Positions 27,638-35,862 of a stretch of 64,000 nucleotides of DNA are shown here, in pieces (position 1 is the stretch's first letter; every line of letters begins with the position of its first letter). The position numbers and the translations under genes were made by a program. Location: assembly GCA_016550405.1 (NCBI GenBank), contig JABXGX010000081.1, positions 4,537-68,536 on the forward strand. Direction: 5' to 3'. Under the pieces are notes generated by a model that saw nothing but the letters and a program-made list of their open reading frames with translations, did not search any database and was not told where the DNA came from. Origin of the DNA: an archaeon (GTDB taxonomy: Archaea; Asgardarchaeota; Hermodarchaeia; Hermodarchaeales; Hermodarchaeaceae).

Positions 27638-29485
27638 TTACTTCTTGCGGAGATACCAGAAACTGCCGAGGAGTACCACGACAATTACTAGGACACCCAC
27701 AGCGATGTAGATTGGCAGATAGCTGACTGGGGCTTGCGCACCAGCGGCGTGACCAGGCACACCGCGATGATAGCGGTCCCAGAATTCCATTTCAACGTAT
27801 TCACCTTCAATGCGGCGATACCACTTGAATGGACCACTGCCAACGGGTTCGGGATTCGAGAAGGTTACGGGGCTGACAATACCAGACCAAATGTGCTCTG
27901 GAATCACAGTCCAGCCACGAAGCTGGTCAAAAGCCCAGTAGCTCTTACCATTGGTGATGATTCGTACATGGAAGTCGTCGATGGCTTCACAGGAATTGAG
28001 GTAGGGAATAGCGGTCACGTAAGTGGGGATGGAGTAGTTGAGGACGTAGTTGTAGCTGAAGGCTACATCATAGGCTGTTACACGACCATCGTAGGCACCG
28101 CCCATGTCATGCCAGTAAGCGGCGGGATGATCATCGTCTGCACCCCATAACGTGAAGTCGAATTGTAGTCCGTCAGTGAGTTCGGTGATCTCCCAATTAT
28201 AGGCGAGACCGTTACTGTCCATTGAGGGTTCGTGGTTCGGGTCATTGAGTCCGGCAAGGCTGGAATAGACTTGTGAAAGCGGATAGTTGCCATAAACGCT
28301 GGTGGAGGTCAGAGGATTCTGAGAGTCCATGGCGGAGCCAATCAGAGTATTGAAGGTACCACCTGTGCCCGTGGTTGGATCACGTTCGGGTTGTCCTTCT
28401 CTGAGTTTGACCTTCTGTGGAACCCAGCGGTTCATACCAGCAATACCCCAACCAGGAATAACAGTGAAGTCCTCCCACTTGTCAGAGCGGTAGGCGTTGA
28501 CTTCCCAGTTGCTGTACCAGACAAGCATGGGTACGTTCTCAATGAAGACTTGCTGAGCAGCCCAGGCAGCATCAACAACCTCATCAAAGTCAGAAGAGGT
28601 GAGCATGATGTCTACAAAGTTGTCGTAGGTGGCGTTAGCCCAGTTCAACATGTTTCCTTCAGGATCTGCGATGTACTTGGACATCCAGTTCTCAAGGATA
28701 AGTGGATTGGGGCTTAGGCCATAGGCAAAGTTTGCGCCATCGTAGTTTCGTGGAATCGTGTAAACGATGTCCAGGAGGGTGTTGAAGGCGATGGGCATTG
28801 GATCCACGGAGATGCCAGCTTGATCCCAGTAAACCTGCTGGGAGGTCATGGCAGCACCCCATTGGGGAGCTTCGATGGAGTACATCGGACGGAAGGTGAA
28901 AGGTTCACCGTTCGGATCATCGAAATATCCGTCACCGTTGGCATCATAGAATCCTTTTGCTATCAGTTCAGCTTGGGCTAGCGCAACGTTTGGTTCCTTG
29001 TAGCTGGGTGAGGTGGCGTTATTGTGCCAGACACCAGTTGATGCGGGAACCGGACTGTCAAGTGCGAAACCAAGACCGCCCCACATGATGGTGGCGACTT
29101 CGTGCTTGTCAGCAGCTAAGGCTAGCGCACGTCGAAATGCAGGAATTGAGTATGGATAGCGTGCACAGTTGATGGCCATAAAACCGAAACCGAGTCGTTC
29201 AGTTTGGGTTACTTCTATGTTCGGGTTAGCTTGCAATTCTTCAATATAGGCTGCTTCTACGTTGTCGGCAAGACAGTCAATGTCGCCTTGAATAAGAGCA
29301 GCTACTTGCACATCTTGCCCTGTAATAACATGGAAGATGAGCCTGTCAGCATAAGGACCGGTTGGATCCCAACCGCCATCCTGAGCTTCAACGACAGGAG
29401 GTCCACCGGTGTAAGCAAGGAACATACCAGTAAGACCCATGAAGAGGAGAACTGCAAGTAATTGGATTGTGCGTTTTCGCTCCAA
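27638..29485 (-). CDS. family 5 ABC-transporter solute-binding protein, C-terminally membrane-anchored
   Basis: About 615 aa extracytoplasmic binding protein of the peptide/nickel (SBP_bac_5) class: YAFNTLLDIVYTIPRNYDG-like core, VRIITNGKSYWAFDQLRG and repeated Trp/Asp-rich segments. It has a signal peptide, MERKRTIQLLAVLLFMGLTG, and ends in a hydrophobic helix plus RKK (VGVLVIVVVLLGSFWYLRKK), so it is anchored at both ends or at the C-terminus after signal cleavage. A longer frame to TTG 29545 adds 20 polar residues; AGAGG precedes TTG 29485 and a TATA-like TTTAAGG near 29560 would start transcription inside the longer version, so I prefer 29485. No permease genes adjoin it. Confidence 0.88.
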   Translation of the reverse strand: MERKRTIQLLAVLLFMGLTGMFLAYTGGPPVVEAQDGGWDPTGPYADRLIFHVITGQDVQVAALIQGDIDCLADNVEAAYIEELQANPNIEVTQTERLGFGFMAINCARYPYSIPAFRRALALAADKHEVATIMWGGLGFALDSPVPASTGVWHNNATSPSYKEPNVALAQAELIAKGFYDANGDGYFDDPNGEPFTFRPMYSIEAPQWGAAMTSQQVYWDQAGISVDPMPIAFNTLLDIVYTIPRNYDGANFAYGLSPNPLILENWMSKYIADPEGNMLNWANATYDNFVDIMLTSSDFDEVVDAAWAAQQVFIENVPMLVWYSNWEVNAYRSDKWEDFTVIPGWGIAGMNRWVPQKVKLREGQPERDPTTGTGGTFNTLIGSAMDSQNPLTSTSVYGNYPLSQVYSSLAGLNDPNHEPSMDSNGLAYNWEITELTDGLQFDFTLWGADDDHPAAYWHDMGGAYDGRVTAYDVAFSYNYVLNYSIPTYVTAIPYLNSCEAIDDFHVRIITNGKSYWAFDQLRGWTVIPEHIWSGIVSPVTFSNPEPVGSGPFKWYRRIEGEYVEMEFWDRYHRGVPGHAAGAQAPVSYLPIYIAVGVLVIVVVLLGSFWYLRKK

Positions 29486-29828
29486 TTTAGTTTCAAACCT
29501 CTTGGCGTTTTTCCGAATCGTAGCTAGTGCTACGACACCGGTCAAAAAGGATGCTTATTCCTTAAATCACTTGTTATTGAGGAATTGGGGGGAAGGAAAT
29601 CTGACCTCATTATCAAAGAATATAATCTCACGAGGATGGAATAATCTTCGAACAAAACCAAACGCTAGGTATTATGTCAACCAGAATATACCCAAAGAAA
29701 AGCAGAACTAATGTTGGATAAATTTCCTCAAATGCGAGGATGTTTAGCAGGGCTTGAGTGCCAAAAAGAGATACATTAAGGTTTTATTCTTCCTAAGGTT
29801 ATGAAGCTTCTATTCGAGTGTGTTCGCG
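29486..29828. other. intergenic region with divergent promoters
   Basis: 343 nt between the solute-binding protein and AOR genes. It holds TATA-like sites on the minus strand (TTTAAGG near 29560 and GATTATATTC near 29620) and an AT-rich stretch before AOR (29780-29800). No open frame longer than about 25 codons with a ribosome site was seen. Confidence 0.5.
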
Positions 29829-31670
29829 ATGTATGGTTGGATGGGCAAACTCCTGCGAATTGATTTAACCACTCAGAAAATCCGTGAAGAATCGATTCCA
29901 GAAGAAGTGCTTCACCAATTCATTGGCGGAAAAGGATTAGGCACCTATTATCTTTACAAAGAAGTCCCAGCAAAAATTGAGCCGTTGGAGGAAGAAAACC
30001 GGTTCTACCTCGCGGTGGGCCCTACTCAGGGAACACGCATTCCAATCACAGGTCGGTGTTCTGCTGTCTCAAAAAGCCCCCTAACACGTCTATATATTGA
30101 TAGTAACATGGGTGGATACCTTGGACCTGAATTGAAACGTGCGGGATTTGATCTGCTAGCAATTCAGGGGAAGGCAGAGGCGCCAGTGTGGATTCATATT
30201 AGCGAAAACGAGCTAGCTATAAAAGATGCGACGAAACTATGGGGGAAAACAACTCACGAAACAGAACTTACTTTGCGAAAAACCGATCCAAAAACCCAAG
30301 TGATTTCCACTGGTCCAGCCGGTGAACATTTGGTCCGTTTTGCTTGCCTAACCCACAACTATTTTCGAAATTTCGGGCGTGGTGGATTGGGAACGGTGTT
30401 TGGTTCCAAGAACTTGAAAGCAGTTGCCATTCGGGGTTCCAAAAGAAGGATTCGGACACCTGATGATGATCAAGAACGTAACCTTGTCCTTCAACTTGCC
30501 CAACGGACCAGAAAAGCCAAGGAACGAGGCCATTCTCTGCATTATCGTGGAACCCCATGGCTTGTTGATTATTCCAACAGCATTGGTATGTTTCCCGGCC
30601 AAAATTTCCAAACAACCCAATTCGATGGACATAATAAAATCGATGACGAAACAATTGAAGCTCAATATCGGAGCGCAAAACAACGGACCCCTTGTGAGGG
30701 GTGTTTGATTAGCTGTGCTTGGACCCTAAAGGAGCCAGATTATCCGTGGGCTCCAAAGGATAAAACTGGTGAGATAGCTATCCCCGAGTATGAAACACTG
30801 GGACTCATGGGTGGTGACCTTGGGGTCAATGATCTTAACGCCATCATTCAGATGAACCACTTATGCAACCTGTATGGGTTAGATACCATCAGTACCGGTA
30901 ATGTCATCGGGTTCTTCATGGAACTCAAACAACGCAACATTCTCCCACAACAATTCCAGTCAGAATCACTAATCTTCGGTGAATCCAAAAAAGTAATTCA
31001 GTTGTTATCAAAAATAGCACATCGAGAGTCGGTGGGAGATCATCTTGCAAAAGGCGTCCGGGAATTTGCAGAGGTTGTGGGCAAGGGTGCTGAACAATGG
31101 GCACTTCATACCAAAGGCTTAGAATATCCTGCCTGGGATCCCCGAGGAAAATTAGGGTTAGGATTGAGTTATATGACAGCAGCAGCAGGAGCAAGCCATT
31201 TACAGGGATGGCCCTCAACTACAAAACCTCCCGAGTCCAGTGCCATACCGGTGTTAGATTCACTCATTGAACAACAGAACCTGAAAATCCTCAAAGATTC
31301 ACTTGTAATCTGTCATTTCACCCACTCAATTTCACCTCGACTAAATATTCGAGACTGTACTGAAATTTTACAAGTGGCTACCGGTGTGAAGCACACAAAA
31401 CGAGGCGTAAACATGATTGCAGACAGAGTATGGACCCTTGCCAGGATGTTTAACATCCGCGAATATGAAAACCAGCCCCGGTATTATGATGTTCTTCCCA
31501 AACGCTTCATGAAAGAGCCAGTCCCAGATGGACCCACGAAGGGATATACTGCCTTTGTAAGCCCCAAGGATTTTGAAGCTTCCCTTACCGAATTGTACAA
31601 ACGCCGAGGATGCAATCCCGAGGGACACCCTACGAAAAAAACACTTCAAAATCTTGGACTCAATTATTAA
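29829..31670 (+). CDS. aor: aldehyde:ferredoxin oxidoreductase (tungsten-dependent)
   Basis: About 613 aa, normal AOR length. It begins MYGWMGKLLRIDLTT, the typical AOR start, and contains the pterin-binding RNFGRGGLGTVFGSKNLK and the Fe-S cysteines CEGCLISC with a further ligand in LVICHFTHS. The family oxidises aldehydes to acids with ferredoxin and a tungsten- or molybdenum-pterin cofactor in strict anaerobes. GTG at 29820 would add three residues; ATG 29829 matches the conserved N-terminus. No MoaD-like companion gene is found next to it. Confidence 0.95.
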   Translation: MYGWMGKLLRIDLTTQKIREESIPEEVLHQFIGGKGLGTYYLYKEVPAKIEPLEEENRFYLAVGPTQGTRIPITGRCSAVSKSPLTRLYIDSNMGGYLGPELKRAGFDLLAIQGKAEAPVWIHISENELAIKDATKLWGKTTHETELTLRKTDPKTQVISTGPAGEHLVRFACLTHNYFRNFGRGGLGTVFGSKNLKAVAIRGSKRRIRTPDDDQERNLVLQLAQRTRKAKERGHSLHYRGTPWLVDYSNSIGMFPGQNFQTTQFDGHNKIDDETIEAQYRSAKQRTPCEGCLISCAWTLKEPDYPWAPKDKTGEIAIPEYETLGLMGGDLGVNDLNAIIQMNHLCNLYGLDTISTGNVIGFFMELKQRNILPQQFQSESLIFGESKKVIQLLSKIAHRESVGDHLAKGVREFAEVVGKGAEQWALHTKGLEYPAWDPRGKLGLGLSYMTAAAGASHLQGWPSTTKPPESSAIPVLDSLIEQQNLKILKDSLVICHFTHSISPRLNIRDCTEILQVATGVKHTKRGVNMIADRVWTLARMFNIREYENQPRYYDVLPKRFMKEPVPDGPTKGYTAFVSPKDFEASLTELYKRRGCNPEGHPTKKTLQNLGLNY

Positions 31671-32060
31671 CGATTTAAAAAAAGAACGCCACTCAGTAAT
31701 TATTATCACAGAAGGGCGTCTAAGGATTGTGAATTCCCTCAACCTGATGGTGGAGGTTTCCTGTGTCATTCCATCGACAAACACCGACTGATCCACAGGC
31801 TCTAGTCGCCATTCCAGCGATGTAGCCGGGATTAATGTGACCTTGGTTCTCGGCCAAGGATTCCAAGACCTCATAATTGAACTCTTAACAGATGATTTAA
31901 AGTCAACAACGCAACTTCCAATTGAGTGCAATTGCTCTAGCACAGCATCCCAACAGCTAATCATCACTTATCACGTGCTCTCCCCTAGTTTTAAATCAGC
32001 AAATCTCCCCCCAAAGAAAATGAACCGTAGGGTTGGGGTCTCGTTCGAAAACCGGTAAGC
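31671..32060. other. intergenic region with no supported gene
   Basis: About 390 nt between AOR and the radA promoter. Both strands hold only short frames interrupted by stops. One minus-strand frame of 48 codons (31866 to 31720, TTG start) looks protein-like but has no convincing ribosome site. An imperfect ACGCC/GGCGT inverted repeat follows the AOR stop. Confidence 0.4.
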
Positions 32061-32067
32061 TATAATA
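32061..32067 (+). promoter_or_regulatory. TATA box for radA
   Basis: TATAATA lies about 130 nt upstream of the radA ATG and predicts transcription from about 32090. This gives a leader of about 100 nt that is C- and G-rich compared with its surroundings. Confidence 0.5.
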
Positions 32068-32089
32068 GGGAACACCGCACAACACCTTT

Positions 32090-32193
32090 ACGCGGGACCT
32101 CTCTTCGGCTACCTCCCCGAATACTTTCGGTGAAGTCTCCCCGCCCAACGTGTCCCTAAAGCACACACGCATGACCCTTCGGAAGGAAGAACC
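32090..32193 (+). promoter_or_regulatory. structured 5' leader of radA with alternative hairpins
   Basis: A GCGGG (32092-32096) and a CCCGC (32140-32144) can close a stem. Inside, CCGAA (32117-32121) can pair with TTCGG upstream (32104-32108) or with TTCGG downstream (32126-32130), so two mutually exclusive hairpins are possible. The ribosome site GGAAGGAAG precedes the ATG. I do not recognise a known riboswitch class. Confidence 0.35.
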
Positions 32194-32991
32194 ATGCCCT
32201 CAGAACTAGAAAAAATCGAGGGCGTCGGACCCACCGTCGCCCAAAAACTCGAAGAATGCGGCTTCCGTACCATCGAAGGAATCGCCGCCGCCTCCGTCAA
32301 AGAACTCACCAGCCTCGCCGGCATCGGTGCCAGCACCGCTCAGAAAATCATCGAATCCGCCCAACGCCTCGCGAGCATCGGACTTGAAACCGCCGACCAA
32401 CTCTGGAAGAAACGCCAAACCGTCGAACGCATCACCACCAACAGCCGCGAACTCGACGCCCTACTCGGTGGCGGCCTTGAAACCGGCAGCATGACCGAAT
32501 TCGCCGGAGCATTCCGATCCGGCAAAACCCAACTCTGCCATCAACTCGCCGTCAACGTCCAATTCCCCACCGACCAAGGCGGCTGTGACGCCAAAGCCGC
32601 ATACATCGACACCGAAGGCACCTTCCGCCCCGAACGCATCATCAACATGGCCCAAGCCAAAAACATCCCCCCCAACCAAGCCCTCAAAAACATCATCGTC
32701 GGCCGCGCCTACAACAGCGACCACCAAATGCTCCTCGTCCAACAAATCCAAGACAACCCCCAATTCGACAAAGTCCGACTCCTCGTTGTTGACAGCCTCA
32801 TCGGCCACTTCCGCGCCGAATACCTCGGCCGCGGCATGCTCGCCGAACGCCAACAAAAACTCAACAAACACCTCCACGACCTCCTCCGCGTCGCCGAAAT
32901 CAGCAACATCGCCGTCGTCACCACCAACCAAGTACATGCACAGCCCGATGTCTTCTTTGGTGAGATTTCAATCAAGCGTTTGAATAATTAA
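32194..32991 (+). CDS. radA: RadA recombinase, N-terminal part (256 conserved residues) of an interrupted gene
   Basis: Archaeal RecA/Rad51 recombinase. An N-terminal helix-hairpin-helix domain (EKIEGVGPTVAQKLEE, LAGIGASTAQKIIE) is followed by the ATPase core: Walker A as AGAFRSGKTQ, GTFRPERI, LLVVDSLIGHFR (Walker B) and TTNQVHAQPDVFFG. Then the family signature should continue as D-P-x-x-P-x-GGH, but instead the frame enters ten unrelated residues and stops at TAA (32989-32991). The missing C-terminus lies 54 nt further on in the same frame. Codons in 32194-32930 end overwhelmingly in C, unlike the rest of the window. Walker A has FRSGKT in place of GSGKT-type residues (GAFRSGKT), acceptable for RadA. 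Confidence 0.9.
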   Translation: MPSELEKIEGVGPTVAQKLEECGFRTIEGIAAASVKELTSLAGIGASTAQKIIESAQRLASIGLETADQLWKKRQTVERITTNSRELDALLGGGLETGSMTEFAGAFRSGKTQLCHQLAVNVQFPTDQGGCDAKAAYIDTEGTFRPERIINMAQAKNIPPNQALKNIIVGRAYNSDHQMLLVQQIQDNPQFDKVRLLVVDSLIGHFRAEYLGRGMLAERQQKLNKHLHDLLRVAEISNIAVVTTNQVHAQPDVFFGEISIKRLNN

Positions 32992-33017
32992 TCAGATAGT
33001 TGATTAAATCCCAGAAC
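32964..33017 (+). repeat. 54-nt insertion with terminal inverted repeats splitting radA
   Basis: Removing exactly 54 nt joins GGTGA to TCCCGAC and restores [12 protein letters not shown], the expected RadA sequence, in frame. The insert starts GATTTCAATCAA and carries TTGATTAAATC near its end (to 33010); these pair as 11 bp with one bulged C. The insert holds in-frame TAA and TGA. With flanks it can also fold as two 3-nt bulges around a 4-bp helix, like an archaeal bulge-helix-bulge splice site, but cleavage at the standard places would remove 43 nt and not restore the frame. Confidence 0.7.
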
Positions 33018-33018
33018 T

Positions 33019-33186
33019 CCCGACAGACCAACTGGCGGGCACATCGTGGCTCATGCGGCACAAACGCGGATCTACTTGCGGAAGAGCAAAGCAGAGCGTC
33101 GGATTGCGACCCTGATCGACTCGCCCTACCTGCCTGAAGGTGAGGCGTTGTTCACGATTACGGCGCAGGGCATTGCTGATGCGTAA
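33019..33186 (+). pseudogene. radA: RadA recombinase, displaced C-terminal segment (55 codons)
   Basis: The frame encodes [20 protein letters not shown], then an Arg/Lys-rich stretch and [20 protein letters not shown], ending IADA and TAA. This is the conserved L2-to-C-terminus region of RadA and includes the GGH motif. It has no start codon or ribosome site of its own, is fully open and lacks frameshifts, so it has been under selection until recently or is still joined to the N-terminal part by RNA processing or another mechanism. Its codons often end in G, unlike the C-ending codons of the 5' part. Together the two parts give about 311 residues, near the usual RadA size. Confidence 0.8.
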
Positions 33187-33241
33187 AACTTGCGGTTTGA
33201 AGGCCGCCTTCTACATTGGATGCACCTTGGTGGTGCCCGCA

Positions 33242-33266
33242 CCCAGTTAGTGGAACTAAGTCTGGG
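33242..33266 (+). terminator. hairpin downstream of radA, possible transcript end
   Basis: CCCAG-TTAGT and ACTAA-CTGGG form a 10-bp stem with a 3-nt loop and a 2-nt bulge, 55 nt after the radA stop. The following sequence (AAGTGTTTACTG) is only weakly T-rich, so the terminator role is uncertain. Confidence 0.3.
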
Positions 33267-33389
33267 AAGTGTTTACTGATTCATCAAATCCAATGGCGTC
33301 ACAGCACTTGGCGATTAAAACTGCCTTGCTTTGGTCAATATTCGTTGTTGTCTTAGTTTGGTTCTAAAATCAGATAAACCGGTTCTTTG

Positions 33390-33797
33390 TTAGACTCTAA
33401 TCGTCATCCATCGAACCCGTTTTTCATGAACTAATTGGGCAATTCGTTTTTCGGTTGTGCTGAGGTGAGCGTTTCCGGTTTTGATGTCGATGAGTATAAT
33501 TTCTGTTGGGTGATTATGGCTGTACCCATCAAACACGATGTAATCTATTGGAGAGCCAATGAAGCGGGCATCTGAGGGTTCGAAAGGGAACGCGTCGAGG
33601 AGTGGGGCCATTTGTTCACCGATTTTTCCTTTGAGCACTGCACGGCTGCGTGAGAGGGCGTCTTTGCGGATGCGGTCTTTTTCTTGTTGGACTTGTTCTT
33701 GGACGCGGATATTGATCATCCGTTTTTGGTAGATGTTGTAGAGGATAAGACCGAGGATAACGAGTAGGAGTATTCCAATGGTGAGTTCGAGGAGCAT
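33390..33797 (-). CDS. Holliday junction resolvase-related endonuclease domain protein, membrane-anchored
   Basis: 135 aa. One N-terminal transmembrane helix (ELTIGILLLVILGLILYNIY) is followed by a charged linker, then KGKIGEQMAPLLDAFPF, DARFIGSPIDYIVFDGYSH and ILIDIKTGNAHLS. This order (FIGSPIDYIVFDG and E/D-x-K in DIKTG) matches the endonuclease-Holliday-resolvase-related family of the PD-(D/E)XK fold. The membrane anchor is common in this family. GAGG lies 7 nt before the ATG. It is convergent with radA, which may be a functional link in recombination or coincidence. Confidence 0.85.
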   Translation of the reverse strand: MLLELTIGILLLVILGLILYNIYQKRMINIRVQEQVQQEKDRIRKDALSRSRAVLKGKIGEQMAPLLDAFPFEPSDARFIGSPIDYIVFDGYSHNHPTEIILIDIKTGNAHLSTTEKRIAQLVHEKRVRWMTIRV

Positions 33798-33876
33798 GAT
33801 GTAACCTCTAGATGGGAGGGTATTCTCAAAGGGCTAGATATACTCCACGAAAAGGAATTCTACGAAGACCTCAAGG

Positions 33877-35097
33877 CTAGTCGAGGAGCCGTTTCTCGCC
33901 TTTTAGCGCGCGAATATCAGTTATATCTTGTGAGACTTCAAGACAGCCGATGTATTCCTTATTCTTGTGGACGGCAAAGTAACGGATGTAGATTAAGCGA
34001 CCTTTCAAGGTAATCCAGAATTCAGCCGACTTTCGTTTCCCAGCTCGAAAATCGTCGAGTATTTGCTGGACCTTATGGAGGCTTTTCTGGGGGTGGCAAG
34101 CTTGGACAGTGCGTCCGATAACTGCTTTGGTACGGACAAAGATACGCCCACCAGACTCACTATAAAACTGAACTTTATCGTCTTTATCAACGAAGGTAAT
34201 ATCAATGGGTATGATGTTGAAAATTCCCTGGAGAGCCTCTTGTGTTAAGCTCCCCGTTTCAAAATTTACGATTCCGTTCATTATTGTTTGATCTTTAGGT
34301 GGTTGGGTTATTGGTGGTGTAGCTTCAAAATTGGTGGGAGTAAAGAACCTGTAACCAATCTCGTCAAATTCTTGACGAATCTGTGACCATTCATTTTCGG
34401 TTATTACTTTAAGGCCAGTTGGAAAGAGGATGTTATTTTCTTTTTGGAAGTGGCTGGCAAGTTTTTCAGCAATGACCAGAGCAAGATTCTCAAGTTGAGA
34501 AGTGAATTCGCTGAATTTAATTACTGTTTTTTCTTCCATTAGAGAATAGAGTTGTTTCTCAAATGCTCGAATTTCATCATGTTCAGCCCACATGATTTTA
34601 GGGGGTTGGGTAATGCCATGTTTTTCCAGGAAAGGAAACAGAACATTTTCCTCTCGAAGATAATGATTCTCTGAATCGTGGAATATGGAGACTTTGTCCT
34701 CCAGAGCGTCCCAATGTGGTATCGCTGCATGGAAATTATTCATTGCACTGATTTTTGTTACTTCTTCACGGAGTGCAATAGCGTTCTTTAGCAGTAAATT
34801 ATGTTCTTCCATGAGAATCCAAATGGGATGGCTAGCGTCGAGGTCTAAGTGAGTTGATTCTAAGGCATCTTGGAATGCTGCTAAGTGGATGTCACAAAGG
34901 GCGCGAATTTCTTCAGCGGGCATACCTTGGTTGATAAGCTCTTCTTCGATCTGGGAAATTTCGAGAGGGCTGCAGCTTGCTAGCAATTCTCCGAATTCGG
35001 CTTTGACATCTTCGACGGGTGTTCCACTATGTAATTGCTTGATAATTTGTTTGAGGATTTCTTTACGTTCGTTATCCTTCATTTTCTCATCTTGCAT
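33877..35097 (-). CDS. DUF438-hemerythrin-PAS sensor protein
   Basis: 406 aa, three parts. Residues about 1-75 are a DUF438-type helical domain (IIKQLHSGTPVEDVKAEFGE). Residues about 85-235 form a hemerythrin-like four-helix bundle with metal ligands in LMEEHNLL, FHDSENHYLREENVLFPFLE, WAEHDEIR and HFQKENNILFP. Residues about 280-395 are a PAS domain (ITFVDKDDKVQFYSESGG to CLEVSQDITDI). This architecture is known in anaerobes and probably senses oxygen, NO or redox state through the di-iron site and the PAS ligand. No kinase domain follows, so the output partner is unknown. Confidence 0.93.
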   Translation of the reverse strand: MQDEKMKDNERKEILKQIIKQLHSGTPVEDVKAEFGELLASCSPLEISQIEEELINQGMPAEEIRALCDIHLAAFQDALESTHLDLDASHPIWILMEEHNLLLKNAIALREEVTKISAMNNFHAAIPHWDALEDKVSIFHDSENHYLREENVLFPFLEKHGITQPPKIMWAEHDEIRAFEKQLYSLMEEKTVIKFSEFTSQLENLALVIAEKLASHFQKENNILFPTGLKVITENEWSQIRQEFDEIGYRFFTPTNFEATPPITQPPKDQTIMNGIVNFETGSLTQEALQGIFNIIPIDITFVDKDDKVQFYSESGGRIFVRTKAVIGRTVQACHPQKSLHKVQQILDDFRAGKRKSAEFWITLKGRLIYIRYFAVHKNKEYIGCLEVSQDITDIRALKGEKRLLD

Positions 35098-35126
35098 AAA
35101 GAATCACAACCCCAGTTATGGTGAGG

Positions 35127-35786
35127 TTAGGGAGGGCTTAAAGATACGCCGCATTTATAACAATATACCGAAGTGGAATCAATGGCTTTGGCTCCACAAT
35201 TCCAGCAGAAGCTAATCGTCGTTTTTCCACCGAGTGGAGCAGAGGGTTGGATAATTGCCGGTTTAGTTTCAGTCGGAGTTAGTAGCGGTGGAGTAGAACT
35301 TGTATTTTCGGCTTGCATAATCGTATCATGGATGATTGTGGAGATTTTTCGCTGTCCGGTTCCATGAGCTGGACAGCGAATAGTGAGTACTTTGAATTTA
35401 TCTGAGGTTTTGGTGTTTTCTAGCCTGACAGGTTCGCCACATTTGAGACAGCGGAGAGTATGTTCTTTGATGACTGGGGCGTAGCTGGGTAAATTCTCGT
35501 AGAAGAAGGAGTATTCGCCAGCTCCGGAGTGGTCGGGGCAACGGAGTTCGAGTTTGACCAATCCTTCTTTCCGCATCTTGGCTTGGGCCTCAGCAAGTTG
35601 GAGATGAACCTCACGTTGGAATTCATCGGGGTCAGTCTTCGCTAGTTTACGATGTTCTTGTTCGATTTTTTCACTCATCGTACGTTCCATAAAGGGAAGC
35701 GTTTCGATTCGAATTACAGATTTGATAGCTCGAGGTTTACCGCCTTTTGGACAAGCAATTTCCTGTAGCAGCGTTTCTTCACTCAT
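35127..35786 (-). CDS. zinc-ribbon protein with multiple Cys pairs
   Basis: About 219 aa. Visible metal sites: CPDH (LRCPDHSGAGEY), LRCLKCGEPVRLE, TIRCPAHGTGQRK and a C-terminal double-Cys ribbon FCWNCGAKAIDSTSVYCYKC. In between are a helical charged stretch (residues 35-75) and a Pro/Thr-rich linker. It is a multi-zinc-site protein of unknown role, perhaps an adaptor or regulator. A longer start at 35810 adds eight residues with Cys and Trp; MSEETLLQ at 35786 is preferred because it resembles the starts of neighbouring proteins. It is 29 nt upstream of the DUF438 gene on the same strand. Confidence 0.75.
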   Translation of the reverse strand: MSEETLLQEIACPKGGKPRAIKSVIRIETLPFMERTMSEKIEQEHRKLAKTDPDEFQREVHLQLAEAQAKMRKEGLVKLELRCPDHSGAGEYSFFYENLPSYAPVIKEHTLRCLKCGEPVRLENTKTSDKFKVLTIRCPAHGTGQRKISTIIHDTIMQAENTSSTPPLLTPTETKPAIIQPSAPLGGKTTISFCWNCGAKAIDSTSVYCYKCGVSLSPP

Positions 35787-35862
35787 TGCAATGCACCATG
35801 ACTGGCACATAATGTTCGGGGTAGACTAAAAACCAGTTGGCTTTTCCGGTATGATCAGAAAT

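Noticed and set aside
31720..31866. 48-codon minus-strand frame (TTG start) after AOR that looks protein-like
   Set aside because: No convincing ribosome site, too short, and no recognised family; kept only as a note in the intergenic entry.
31368..31967. 199-codon minus-strand frame at the end of AOR
   Set aside because: Most of it is antisense to conserved AOR C-terminal sequence; no ribosome site or family match.
32010..32060. GTTCGA-containing stretch resembling a tRNA T-arm
   Set aside because: The T-stem is imperfect, and no acceptor stem, D-arm or anticodon stem can be built on either strand.
32461..32983. Long open frames antisense to, and in other frames of, radA (up to 158 aa)
   Set aside because: They arise from the extreme C-ending codon bias of radA; their products are low-complexity (Asp/Val/Gly- or Ser/Thr-rich).
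32963..33005. Standard archaeal bulge-helix-bulge intron (43 nt) as a full explanation of the radA break
   Set aside because: The pairing fits, but cleavage at the usual positions gives a +1 shifted frame and not the RadA C-terminus.
32964..33018. Translational bypassing of the radA insertion
   Set aside because: No matching take-off and landing codons were found on either side that would resume in the RadA frame.
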